A stretch of DNA of 7,724 bases from Oscillospiraceae bacterium (GCA_900768675.1 CAAGDT010000017.1:1-7724); one strand, 5' to 3'; positions 1-5,049 are shown, counted from the first letter of the stretch. Numbers and translations: made by a program. The notes: generated by a model not told the origin, from the letters alone.

Positions 1-20
1 GATAGATGTAATCAGGGAGC

Positions 21-47
21 GCGGGCAGCAAGACATCAAATAAGTAA
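21..47 (+). CDS. rpsS: Probable 3' end of rpsS (ribosomal protein S19), tail only
   Basis: S19 binds 16S rRNA in the head of the small subunit, and rpsS normally sits directly upstream of rplV. Reading the third frame from base 21 gives AGSKTSNK followed by TAA at 45-47, which resembles the short basic tail that follows the RTYxGH motif of S19. The same frame has stops at 3-5 and 9-11, and the residues just before (S G S) do not restore RTYxGH, so the frame cannot be followed back to the window edge. The second frame also ends nearby (TAA at 41-43), but its 13 residues are not S19-like. The assignment rests on gene order plus eight residues. The first 20 bases may be a contig-edge artefact. 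Confidence 0.35.
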   Translation, partial: AGSKTSNK

Positions 48-52
48 GGAGG
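46..52 (+). promoter_or_regulatory. Ribosome binding site of rplV
   Basis: AAGGAGG is a full match to the anti-Shine-Dalgarno sequence. It lies eight bases before the ATG at 61 and fixes that start. Confidence 0.85.
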
Positions 53-60
53 AGTAACAA

Positions 61-396
61 ATGGAGGCAAGAGCAGAACTCAGACAGGTTCGCATATCCC
101 CCCGCAAGGTTGGCGTTGTTCTCGATTTAATCAGAAATCAGCCCTGCGACATGGCTATGGCAATCCTGAAGCACACACCCAAATCAGCGAGCGAGCCTTT
201 ACAGAAGCTCCTCAAGTCAGCAATGGCAAACGCAGAGAACAATCACAACATGGACGTATCCAAGTGCTTTGTTTCTTCCTGCCATGTAGGCGCCGGCGTT
301 ACTTTAAAGAGAATAAGACCTAAGGATCACGGAAGAGCGCACCGTATTCTCAAGAGAACTTCCAACATCGTTTTGGTTGTAAAAGAAGCAGAGTAA
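61..396 (+). CDS. rplV: 50S ribosomal protein L22
   Basis: L22 is a large-subunit protein that binds 23S rRNA during early assembly. Its long beta-hairpin lines the peptide exit tunnel. At 111 residues it has the normal family length. The N-terminal core carries VRISPRKVGVVLDLIR (about residues 10-25), followed by the SAMANAENN helix (53-61). The extended hairpin runs over about 75-103 and includes LKRIRPKDHGRAHRILKRTS. This hairpin contains the region where macrolide-resistance changes occur in other bacteria; here it has the usual length with no deletion. The start is set by the strong ribosome binding site at 46-52. The stop TAA lies inside the ribosome binding site of rpsC, 11 bases before the next start, so the two genes are probably translated together. 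Three cysteines (29, 69, 74) are a minor peculiarity. The assignment is certain. Confidence 0.98.
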   Translation: MEARAELRQVRISPRKVGVVLDLIRNQPCDMAMAILKHTPKSASEPLQKLLKSAMANAENNHNMDVSKCFVSSCHVGAGVTLKRIRPKDHGRAHRILKRTSNIVLVVKEAE

Positions 397-401
397 GGAG
401 G
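395..401 (+). promoter_or_regulatory. Ribosome binding site of rpsC overlapping the rplV stop
   Basis: AAGGAGG begins inside the TAA stop of rplV and lies six bases before the ATG at 408. A ribosome terminating on rplV would sit on this site, which favours reinitiation at rpsC. Confidence 0.8.
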
Positions 402-407
402 AGAATA

Positions 408-1187
408 ATGGGACAGAAAGTTAATCCGCACGGTCTTAGAGTCGGAGTTATCAAGGATTGGGATTCCCGCTGGTTCGCAGGTAAGTCAACATTCGGCGAT
501 ACACTCGTAGAAGACTACAAAATCCGTGATTATATCATGAATAAGAGAATGCTCAACAAGGCAAACGGCGAAAAGTCCGACCAGCAGCTTTCAAGAGCGG
601 CAGGTATTGCCAAGGTTGAGATTGAGCGCTCAGGCGCAGACAAAATCAAGGTTCACATTTACACTGCAAAGCCCGGTATGCTTATCGGCGCTAAGGGTGC
701 TGAAATCGAAAAGCTCCGCGGCGAAATCGAAAAGATTGCCGGCGGCAAGAGCGTAAACCTTAACATCGTAGAGGTCAAGAACCCCGATATGGACGCAAAG
801 CTTGTAGCTGAGAACATCGCAATGCAGCTTGAGCAGCGTGTATCCTTCAGAAGAGCTATGAAGAGCTGCATCGGCAGAACAATGAAGCTCGGCGCAAAGG
901 GTATCAAGACAATGGTAAGCGGCCGTCTGGGCGGTGCAGAAATCGCAAGAAGCGAGAGCTACCACGAGGGTACAATTCCTCTGCAGACATTAAGAGCTGA
1001 CATCGACTACGGTGTAGCAAGAGCAAACACAACCTACGGCGTTATCGGCGTAAAGGTTTGGATTTACAAGGGTGAAGTGCTCAAGGGCGAGATTCCCGCA
1101 CAGAGAACAGAAAAGCCCCGTCGTCGCAACAACGACAACAGAACACGCAGACCCAGAGCAGAGAAAAAAGAGGGAGGTAACGAATAA
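408..1187 (+). CDS. rpsC: 30S ribosomal protein S3, with an internal insertion
   Basis: S3 sits in the head of the small subunit at the mRNA entry site and contributes to ribosomal helicase activity. The protein opens with the family signature MGQKVNPHGLRVGVIKDWDS. A type II KH domain follows, with its GxxG loop read as GAKG at residues 94-97. The C-terminal domain carries RVSFRRAMK (144-152), LGAKGIK (161-167), SGRLGGAEIARSE (171-183), LRADIDYG (195-202) and TTYGVIGVKVWIYKGE (208-223). After this comes an Arg/Lys-rich tail (about 231-259), which is normally variable. At 259 residues it is longer than the usual 210-235. Part of the excess is about 15 extra residues between KIR (38-40) and AGIAKVEIER (65-74). 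The frame is open and the flanks are conserved, so this looks like a real insertion. The stop overlaps the rplP start by one base. Confidence 0.98.
   Translation: MGQKVNPHGLRVGVIKDWDSRWFAGKSTFGDTLVEDYKIRDYIMNKRMLNKANGEKSDQQLSRAAGIAKVEIERSGADKIKVHIYTAKPGMLIGAKGAEIEKLRGEIEKIAGGKSVNLNIVEVKNPDMDAKLVAENIAMQLEQRVSFRRAMKSCIGRTMKLGAKGIKTMVSGRLGGAEIARSESYHEGTIPLQTLRADIDYGVARANTTYGVIGVKVWIYKGEVLKGEIPAQRTEKPRRRNNDNRTRRPRAEKKEGGNE
1173..1178 (+). promoter_or_regulatory. Ribosome binding site of rplP inside rpsC
   Basis: GGAGGT lies within the last codons of rpsC, eight bases before the ATG at 1187. It supports translational coupling across the TAATG overlap. Confidence 0.8.
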
Positions 1188-1609
1188 TGCTGCTTCCGAA
1201 GAGAGTAAAGTACAGAAGAGTACAGCGCGGTCGTATGACCGGTAAGGCAACACGCGGCAACGTAGTAAGCCACGGCGAGTACGGTCTGCAGGCTCTTGAG
1301 CCCGCATGGATTACCTCAAATCAGATTGAGGCTGCCCGTATCGCGATGACACGTTATATCAAGCGTGGCGGTCAGGTTTGGATTAAGATATTCCCTGACA
1401 AGCCCATCACAGAAAAGCCCGCCGAGACCCGAATGGGTTCAGGTAAAGGTTCGCCCGAGTACTGGGTAGCAGTTGTTAAGCCCGGACGCGTAATGTTTGA
1501 AATCGCCGGCGTTCCTGAGGAAACTGCAAGAGAAGCTATGCGTCTTGCTATGCACAAGCTTCCTATCAAGTGCAAATTTGTTACTAAGGAAACCGGAGGT
1601 GAGCAGTAA
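1187..1609 (+). CDS. rplP: 50S ribosomal protein L16
   Basis: L16 binds 23S rRNA near the central protuberance. It contacts the A-site tRNA arm and is needed for late subunit maturation. The 140 residues match the family length. Visible hallmarks are MLLPKRVKYRRVQRGR at the N-terminus, GEYGLQALEPAWIT (30-43), IEAARIAMTRYIKRGG (47-62), FPDKPITEKPAETRMGSGKG (69-88) and VAVVKPGRVMFEIAGV (94-109). The last L16 signature helix is EAMRLAMHKLPIKCKFV. Arg82 in the TRMGSGKG loop corresponds to the arginine that is hydroxylated in E. coli L16; whether it is modified here cannot be told. The gene shares one base with rpsC upstream and one base with rpmC downstream, so the three are probably translated as a coupled set. 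Confidence 0.98.
   Translation: MLLPKRVKYRRVQRGRMTGKATRGNVVSHGEYGLQALEPAWITSNQIEAARIAMTRYIKRGGQVWIKIFPDKPITEKPAETRMGSGKGSPEYWVAVVKPGRVMFEIAGVPEETAREAMRLAMHKLPIKCKFVTKETGGEQ
1595..1601 (+). promoter_or_regulatory. Ribosome binding site of rpmC inside rplP
   Basis: GGAGGTG lies in the last codons of rplP, seven bases before the ATG at 1609. That ATG overlaps the rplP stop (TAATG). Confidence 0.8.
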
Positions 1610-1809
1610 TGAAGGTTAAAGAAATCAGAGAGTTATCTGAACTCGAGCTCGACAAGAAGCTTATAGAGCTTAAGCAGGAATTATTCAACCTCCGTTTTCA
1701 GCTCGCCGTAAACAAGCTTGACAACCCCACAAGAATCAGTGCAGTCAAGAAGGAAATCGCAATTGTTAAGACAGTTCAGCGCGAGCGTGAGCTGGCTGCC
1801 AGCAAGTAA
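1609..1809 (+). CDS. rpmC: 50S ribosomal protein L29
   Basis: L29 is a small two-helix protein at the exit of the peptide tunnel, next to L23, where trigger factor and SRP dock. The 66-residue product is the normal size. It has the conserved first-helix start MKVKEIRELS, the signature QELFNLRFQLAVNKLDNP (about 24-41) and a second helix with IRxxKKxIAxVKT character ending in QRERELAASK. The start overlaps the rplP stop by one base, and a GGAGGTG site sits in the end of rplP. The short gap to rpsQ (17 bases) holds the rpsQ ribosome binding site only. Confidence 0.97.
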   Translation: MKVKEIRELSELELDKKLIELKQELFNLRFQLAVNKLDNPTRISAVKKEIAIVKTVQRERELAASK

Positions 1810-1812
1810 GAG

Positions 1813-1818
1813 AGGAGG
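1813..1818 (+). promoter_or_regulatory. Ribosome binding site that fixes the TTG start of rpsQ
   Basis: AGGAGG lies eight bases before TTG at 1827. No ATG or GTG lies at a suitable distance in that frame, and the TTG start gives the expected S17 N-terminus. Confidence 0.85.
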
Positions 1819-1826
1819 ACATAACT

Positions 1827-2084
1827 TTGAGTGAAAGAAATTTAAGAAAAACCAGAGTTGGTAAGGTTGTAAGCGATAAGATGGACAAGACTATCGTCGT
1901 AGCAATCCAGGACAATGTCCGCCACCCTCTTTACAAGAAAATCATTAAGCGTACAATCAAGCTTAAGGCGCATGACGAAAATAACTCCTGCGGAATAGGA
2001 GATACGGTTGAAATTATGGAGACCAGACCCCTTTCCAAGGACAAGAGATGGCGTTTAGTAAACATCATCGAAAAGGCTAAGTAA
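1827..2084 (+). CDS. rpsQ: 30S ribosomal protein S17 (TTG start)
   Basis: S17 is an OB-fold primary 16S rRNA-binding protein in the body of the small subunit, needed early in assembly. The 85 residues fit the family. RVGKVVSDKMDKTIVVAI (about 10-27) is the first beta-hairpin region. It is followed by HPLYKKIIKRTIKLKAHDE (33-51) and IGDTVEIMETRPLSKDKRWR (57-76), which includes the RPLSKxKxWRL signature. Translation starts at TTG. The AGGAGG site eight bases upstream and the position of the signature support this choice. In E. coli rpsQ is the last gene of the S10 operon. Here the stop codon forms part of a small hairpin followed by a T run, before rplN. Confidence 0.97.
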   Translation: MSERNLRKTRVGKVVSDKMDKTIVVAIQDNVRHPLYKKIIKRTIKLKAHDENNSCGIGDTVEIMETRPLSKDKRWRLVNIIEKAK

Positions 2085-2102
2085 TTTTTACTTCAATTTT
2101 TT
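2079..2102 (+). terminator. Weak terminator-like hairpin between rpsQ and rplN
   Basis: AAGTAA (2079-2084, the last codon and stop of rpsQ) is perfectly complementary to TTACTT (2088-2093) across a TTT loop. After CAA there is a run of six T (2097-2102). A second perfect six-base pair, CGAAAA (2069-2074) with TTTTCG (2099-2104), could enclose it. The inner stem has only one G-C pair, so it would be a weak terminator or pause site at best. The place is notable because it is the S10/spc operon border of E. coli. Function is inference. Confidence 0.35.
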
Positions 2103-2105
2103 CGG

Positions 2106-2111
2106 AAGGAG
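2106..2111 (+). promoter_or_regulatory. Ribosome binding site of rplN
   Basis: AAGGAG lies nine bases before the ATG at 2121. The preceding GGAAGG could pair weakly with CTTC at 2091-2094. Confidence 0.75.
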
Positions 2112-2120
2112 AATAAATCC

Positions 2121-2489
2121 ATGATTCAGATGCAGACACGCATGAAGGTTGCGGATAACACAGGCGCTAAAGAGCTTATGTGCATCAGAGTGCTCGGCGG
2201 TACACGCAGAAAGTACGCCAACATAGGCGACGTGGTTGTTGCTTCTGTAAAGAAGGCAAGCCCCGGCGGTACTGTTAAGAAGGGTGACGTAGTAAAGTGC
2301 GTTATCGTTCGTTCGGCAACAGGTATCAGACGTGACGACGGCACATACATTCGTTTCGACGAAAACGCAGCCGTAATTATAAAGGAAGATAAAAACCCCA
2401 GAGGAACCCGTATTTTTGGGCCCGTAGCCAGAGAGCTGCGTGACAAGGACTATATGAAGATCCTTTCACTCGCTCCCGAAGTATTATAA
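2121..2489 (+). CDS. rplN: 50S ribosomal protein L14
   Basis: L14 is a conserved five-stranded barrel protein at the subunit interface. It forms bridges with the small subunit and is contacted by the silencing factor RsfS. The 122 residues match the family length. Hallmarks are the N-terminus MIQMQTRMKVADNTGAKEL, then CIRVLGGTRRKYANIGDVV (21-39), VKKASPGGTVKKGDVVKCVI (43-62), IRFDENAAVII (76-86) and the C-terminal signature NPRGTRIFGPVARELR (91-106). The ATG follows AAGGAG at nine bases and gives the standard N-terminus. In E. coli this gene opens the spc operon. Here I find no convincing promoter in the 36-base gap before it. The 13-base gap to rplX suggests that the two are co-transcribed. 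Confidence 0.98.
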   Translation: MIQMQTRMKVADNTGAKELMCIRVLGGTRRKYANIGDVVVASVKKASPGGTVKKGDVVKCVIVRSATGIRRDDGTYIRFDENAAVIIKEDKNPRGTRIFGPVARELRDKDYMKILSLAPEVL

Positions 2490-2492
2490 TCC

Positions 2493-2498
2493 GGAGGT
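2493..2498 (+). promoter_or_regulatory. Ribosome binding site of rplX, close spacing
   Basis: GGAGGT lies only four bases before the ATG at 2503, tighter than the six to nine bases seen at most other genes here. Confidence 0.75.
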
Positions 2499-2502
2499 CG
2501 CT

Positions 2503-2817
2503 ATGAACACATTACACGTAAAAACAGGCGATAACGTTCAGATTATGTCCGGCAAAGACAAAGGCAAGCAGGGCAAGGTTCTGGAAGTATCCCCTAAGGA
2601 AAAGAAGGTTATCGTTGAGGGCAGAAACCTCGTAACCAAGCATGTAAAGCCCAGACGTCAGGGCGAGCAGGGCGGTCTTGTAAAGGCCGAGGCTCCTATC
2701 TACGCGTGCAAGGTTATGCCTGTATGCCCCAAGTGCAACAAGCCCACAAGAGTTGGTCACGAAACCAAGGGCGACAAGAAGGTAAGAGTTTGCAAGCACT
2801 GCGGCGCTGAGCTTTAA
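2503..2817 (+). CDS. rplX: 50S ribosomal protein L24, four-cysteine form
   Basis: L24 is an assembly-initiating large-subunit protein that binds the 5' domain of 23S rRNA and ends up near the tunnel exit. The 104-residue product has the N-terminal KOW domain (about residues 4-32: VKTGDNVQIMSGKDKGKQGK), followed by VIVEGRNLVTKHVKP (36-50). The tail has CPKC at 75-78 and CKHC at 97-100, separated by the usual NKPTRVGHE segment. These four cysteines look like a small zinc-binding knuckle, in positions where other L24 proteins, such as that of E. coli, lack cysteines. A fifth cysteine is at 69. Zinc binding is inferred from spacing only. The start is set by the closely spaced GGAGGT. The family assignment is certain. 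Confidence 0.97.
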   Translation: MNTLHVKTGDNVQIMSGKDKGKQGKVLEVSPKEKKVIVEGRNLVTKHVKPRRQGEQGGLVKAEAPIYACKVMPVCPKCNKPTRVGHETKGDKKVRVCKHCGAEL

Positions 2818-2833
2818 TCAGTAGCCCATAACA

Positions 2834-2872
2834 ACGGCAGAAAGGTCGGATAAAGTAACTTCCGGCTGCTGT
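2834..2872 (+). promoter_or_regulatory. Candidate mRNA hairpin in the rplX-rplE gap
   Basis: This 74-base gap (2818-2891) is the largest in the window. ACGGCAG (2834-2840) pairs with CTGCTGT (2866-2872) through seven pairs, one of them G-U, and CGGA (2847-2850) pairs with TCCG (2861-2864) inside it. An alternative stem pairs GTCGGA (2845-2850) with TCCGGC (2861-2866). No T run follows, so it is not a terminator. In E. coli the L24-L5 gap carries the S8-binding site that represses the spc operon. Position suggests the same role here, but I could not match the S8 core motif by eye. Confidence 0.3.
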
Positions 2873-2876
2873 CGGT

Positions 2877-2882
2877 AAGGAG
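2877..2882 (+). promoter_or_regulatory. Ribosome binding site of rplE
   Basis: AAGGAG lies nine bases before the ATG at 2892 and just after the candidate hairpin. This supports the first of two close ATG codons (2892 and 2901). Confidence 0.75.
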
Positions 2883-2891
2883 ATTTATAAT

Positions 2892-3431
2892 ATGACAAGA
2901 ATGAAATCCTATTACAGAGAAACAGTTGCTCCCGCTCTCTTCAAGAAGTTCGGCTACAAGAGCGTTATGCAGGTTCCCAAGCTCGACAAGATCATCATCA
3001 ATGTCGGCTGCGGCGAGGCTAAGGAAAACGCAAAGGTAGTTGACGCTATCATGAGCGATTTAATGCAGATTACAGGTCAGAAGCCGGTAGTTTGCCGCGC
3101 TAAGAAGTCGGTTGCTAACTTCAAGCTGAGAGAAGGCATGATTATAGGTGTCAAGGTAACACTGAGAGACGAAAAGATGTATGAGTTCCTCGACAGATTT
3201 TTCAACGTTGCTCTCCCCCGTGTACGTGACTTCAGAGGTATCAACCCCAACTCATTCGACGGCAGAGGCAACTACTCGACCGGTATCAAGGAACAGCTTA
3301 TTTTCCCTGAAATCGAATACGACAAAATCGACAAGGTACGCGGTATGGACATCAACTTTGTAACAACCGCAAAGACCGATGAAGAAGCAAGAGAGCTGCT
3401 CACCCTTATGGGCGCTCCGTTCGCAAAGTAA
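2892..3431 (+). CDS. rplE: 50S ribosomal protein L5
   Basis: L5 binds 5S rRNA and, with L18, brings it into the central protuberance. It also contacts S13 across the subunit interface and the P-site tRNA. The 179 residues match the family. Motifs are YYRETVAPALFKKFGYKSVM (7-26), the signature VPKLDKIIINVGCGEA (28-43), TGQKPVVCRAKKSVANFKLR (61-80), GVKVTLR (86-92) and PRVRDFRGINPNSFDGRGNY (109-128). FPEIEYDKIDKVRGMDI (138-154) closes the conserved part. The ATG at 2892 has the better-spaced ribosome binding site; ATG at 2901 would remove only three residues. The gene is followed by rpsN after 19 bases. Confidence 0.98.
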   Translation: MTRMKSYYRETVAPALFKKFGYKSVMQVPKLDKIIINVGCGEAKENAKVVDAIMSDLMQITGQKPVVCRAKKSVANFKLREGMIIGVKVTLRDEKMYEFLDRFFNVALPRVRDFRGINPNSFDGRGNYSTGIKEQLIFPEIEYDKIDKVRGMDINFVTTAKTDEEARELLTLMGAPFAK

Positions 3432-3450
3432 GAAAGGAAACCGAAAGAAT

Positions 3451-3636
3451 ATGGCAAAGAAATCAATGGTTGCTAAACAGCAGCGCCCTGCAAAGTTTTC
3501 TACCCGTTCTTACAACAGATGCAAGATTTGCGGAAGACCTCACGCTTATATGCGTAAGTTTGGTATATGCAGAATTTGCTTTAGAGAGCTTGCTTATAAA
3601 GGACAGATTCCCGGCGTAAAGAAAGCCAGCTGGTAA
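3451..3636 (+). CDS. rpsZ: 30S ribosomal protein S14, zinc-binding short type
   Basis: S14 sits in the head of the small subunit next to S3 and S10 and is required for late 30S assembly. The 61-residue product is the short, zinc-containing form (RpsN type Z), not the longer cysteine-free form of E. coli. It has CKIC at 24-27, CRIC at 40-43, the linking GRPHAYMRKFG segment and the C-terminus FRELAYKGQIPGVKKASW. A longer reading from ATG at 3379 would start inside rplE and add 24 unrelated residues, so it is rejected. The ribosome binding site is weak: AAAGGA at 3433-3438, about 12 bases from the ATG. Coupling to rplE termination, 19 bases upstream, may help. Confidence 0.97.
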   Translation: MAKKSMVAKQQRPAKFSTRSYNRCKICGRPHAYMRKFGICRICFRELAYKGQIPGVKKASW

Positions 3637-3653
3637 TAAGCAGAACAATTTTT

Positions 3654-3660
3654 AAGGAGG
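3654..3660 (+). promoter_or_regulatory. Ribosome binding site of rpsH
   Basis: AAGGAGG is a full anti-Shine-Dalgarno match nine bases before the ATG at 3670. The rest of the 33-base gap shows no structure beyond a run of five T. Confidence 0.8.
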
Positions 3661-3669
3661 AAGTAAGTA

Positions 3670-4068
3670 ATGCAGATCACCGATACTATCGCAGATATGC
3701 TGACAAGAATTCGTAACGCTAACTCTGCCAAGCATCAGACAGTAGATGTACCCGCTTCTAACATGAAGAAGCAGATTGCTCAGATACTGGTTGATGAGGG
3801 TTACATTAAGAATTTCAGAGTAATTGACGACGACAAACAGGGCGTTATAAGAATTACTTTAAAGTATACTGAGAACAAGTCGCAGGTCATTACAGGTTTA
3901 CGCCGTGTAAGCAAGCCCGGACTTAGAATTTATTCCAACAGCAAGGATATGCCCAAGGTTATGAAGGGCTTAGGAATTGCAATCGTGTCAACATCTAAGG
4001 GTGTTATGACTGACAGAGAGGCACGCAAGAACAACGTAGGCGGCGAAGTGCTCGCTTTCGTTTGGTAA
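3670..4068 (+). CDS. rpsH: 30S ribosomal protein S8
   Basis: S8 is a primary 16S rRNA-binding protein that recognises helix 21 in the central domain. In E. coli it is also the repressor of the spc operon through its own mRNA. The 132 residues are of standard length. The N-terminal domain opens with MQITDTIADMLTRIRNAN and continues with VDVPASNMKKQIAQILVDEGYI (25-46). The C-terminal RNA-binding domain has LRRVSKPGLRIY (77-88), then MPKVMKGLGIAIVSTSKGVM (94-113) and TDREARKNNVGGEVLAFVW, with the diagnostic STSKGxMTD motif. If feedback control works as in E. coli, the candidate target would be the rplX-rplE gap; this is inference. Start and ribosome binding site are clear. Confidence 0.98.
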   Translation: MQITDTIADMLTRIRNANSAKHQTVDVPASNMKKQIAQILVDEGYIKNFRVIDDDKQGVIRITLKYTENKSQVITGLRRVSKPGLRIYSNSKDMPKVMKGLGIAIVSTSKGVMTDREARKNNVGGEVLAFVW

Positions 4069-4070
4069 TT

Positions 4071-4077
4071 AAGGAGG
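4071..4077 (+). promoter_or_regulatory. Ribosome binding site of rplF
   Basis: AAGGAGG lies three bases after the rpsH stop and seven bases before the ATG at 4085. Confidence 0.8.
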
Positions 4078-4084
4078 AACAGAT

Positions 4085-4630
4085 ATGTCAAGAATAGGTA
4101 AAGCTCCTATAGCTGTTCCTGCCGGCGTCGAAGTTAAAGTAGACGGTTCAACAGTTACAGTTAAGGGTCCCAAGGGCACACTCACAAAAGAGTTCAAGCC
4201 CTCTATGCAGATTGCCGTAAACGGAGCTGAGGTTACAGTTTCCCGTCCCAACGACGAGAAGGAAAACCGCGCTCTTCACGGTCTGACAAGAACACTCATC
4301 CACAACATGATTGAAGGCGTAACAAACGGCTTTAAAAAGGAACTGGATGTAAACGGTGTAGGTTACCGTGTTCAGAAGCAGGGCAAGGACCTTGTTATGA
4401 ACCTCGGTTATTCACATCAGGTAATCGTATCCGATACAGAGGATATAAAGATTGAGTCCCCCGCACCTAACAAAATCATCATCACAGGTATTGATAAGCA
4501 GAAGGTCGGACAGTTTGCAGCCGAAGTAAGAGACAAGCGTCCTCCCGAGCCTTACAAGGGCAAGGGTATCAAGTATACCGATGAAGTAATCCGCCGCAAG
4601 GAAGGTAAAGCAGGTAAGGGCAAGAAATAA
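4085..4630 (+). CDS. rplF: 50S ribosomal protein L6
   Basis: L6 binds the sarcin-ricin region of 23S rRNA near the factor-binding site and is needed for late large-subunit assembly. It has 181 residues, as usual, arranged as two repeated alpha/beta domains. Domain 1 (about 1-82) starts MSRIGKAPIAVPAGVEV and includes VTVKGPKGTLTKEF (24-37) and HGLTRTLIHNMIEGV (65-79). Domain 2 (about 83-165) includes ELDVNGVGYRVQ (86-97), LVMNLGYSH (103-111) and the family signature RPPEPYKGKGIKYTDEVIRR (152-171). A Lys/Gly-rich tail (KEGKAGKGKK) ends the protein. Upstream spacing to rpsH is 16 bases; downstream, 21 bases separate it from rplR. Confidence 0.98.
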   Translation: MSRIGKAPIAVPAGVEVKVDGSTVTVKGPKGTLTKEFKPSMQIAVNGAEVTVSRPNDEKENRALHGLTRTLIHNMIEGVTNGFKKELDVNGVGYRVQKQGKDLVMNLGYSHQVIVSDTEDIKIESPAPNKIIITGIDKQKVGQFAAEVRDKRPPEPYKGKGIKYTDEVIRRKEGKAGKGKK

Positions 4631-4635
4631 ACCGC

Positions 4636-4643
4636 AAGGGGTG
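4636..4643 (+). promoter_or_regulatory. Ribosome binding site of rplR, variant sequence
   Basis: AAGGGGTG resembles AAGGAGGTG with one base missing. It lies eight bases before the ATG at 4652 and is weaker than most sites in this cluster. Confidence 0.65.
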
Positions 4644-4651
4644 AAAAATAA

Positions 4652-5011
4652 ATGATTAAAGTAATTGATAGCAAGAAAAGCAGAATCAAACGCCGCAAGC
4701 GTATCCGTGCTAAGATAAGCGGTACGGCAGCTTGTCCGCGTCTCAGCGTTTTCCGTTCTTCAAAGCACATTTATGCACAGCTCATTGACGATGTAGCAGG
4801 TAAGACCCTTTGCAGCGCATCAACAATGGAAAAGGGCTTTGAGGGCTTCGGCGGCAACGCAGAGGCAGCAAAGAAGGTTGGTCTTGCTTTGGCTGAAAAG
4901 GCAAAGGCAGCAGGCATCGATGACGTAGTATTCGACCGTTCGGGTTATGTATACCACGGCAGAGTTGCAGCGCTTGCCGAGGGCGCACGCGAGGGCGGCC
5001 TCAACTTCTGA
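4652..5011 (+). CDS. rplR: 50S ribosomal protein L18
   Basis: L18 binds 5S rRNA together with L5 and places it in the central protuberance. The 119 residues match the family. A basic N-terminal arm (SRIKRRKRIRAKISGT, 10-25) precedes PRLSVFRSSKHIYAQLIDD (29-47), GKTLCSAST (50-58), the NAEAAKKVGLALAEKAKAAG helix (69-88) and the C-terminal signature VVFDRSGYVYHGRVAALAEG, which ends REGGLNF. It is the only complete gene in the window ending in TGA; all others use TAA. The following 52-base gap holds a small hairpin and the rpsE ribosome binding site. Confidence 0.98.
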   Translation: MIKVIDSKKSRIKRRKRIRAKISGTAACPRLSVFRSSKHIYAQLIDDVAGKTLCSASTMEKGFEGFGGNAEAAKKVGLALAEKAKAAGIDDVVFDRSGYVYHGRVAALAEGAREGGLNF

Positions 5012-5026
5012 TACAAGTATAAGACA

Positions 5027-5039
5027 GGTTCTTTGAACC
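5027..5039 (+). repeat. Small inverted repeat in the rplR-rpsE gap
   Basis: GGTTC (5027-5031) and GAACC (5035-5039) are perfectly complementary across a TTT loop. The stem is five base pairs and no T run follows. It could slow ribosomes or protect RNA ends, or be chance. Confidence 0.3.
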
Positions 5040-5049
5040 AAATCACAAT

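Noticed and set aside
630..965. Minus-strand open frames opposite rpsC
   Set aside because: They are cysteine- and serine-rich antisense readings of a certain S3 gene, with no ribosome binding site or family resemblance.
1718..1723. TTGACA in rpmC as a -35 promoter box
   Set aside because: No TATAAT-like sequence follows at 16-18 bases; it is coding sequence for a conserved part of L29.
2485..2490. TATAAT at the end of rplN as a -10 promoter box
   Set aside because: The matching -35 position (about 2462-2467) reads CCTTTC, and there is no TG extension.
2886..2891. TATAAT just before the rplE start as a -10 box
   Set aside because: No -35-like sequence lies 16-18 bases upstream, and a transcript would begin inside rplE without its ribosome binding site.
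3379..3450. Longer start for S14 inside rplE
   Set aside because: It would add 24 residues with no family match and overlap L5. The ATG at 3451 gives the standard MAKKSMVAKQQ start.
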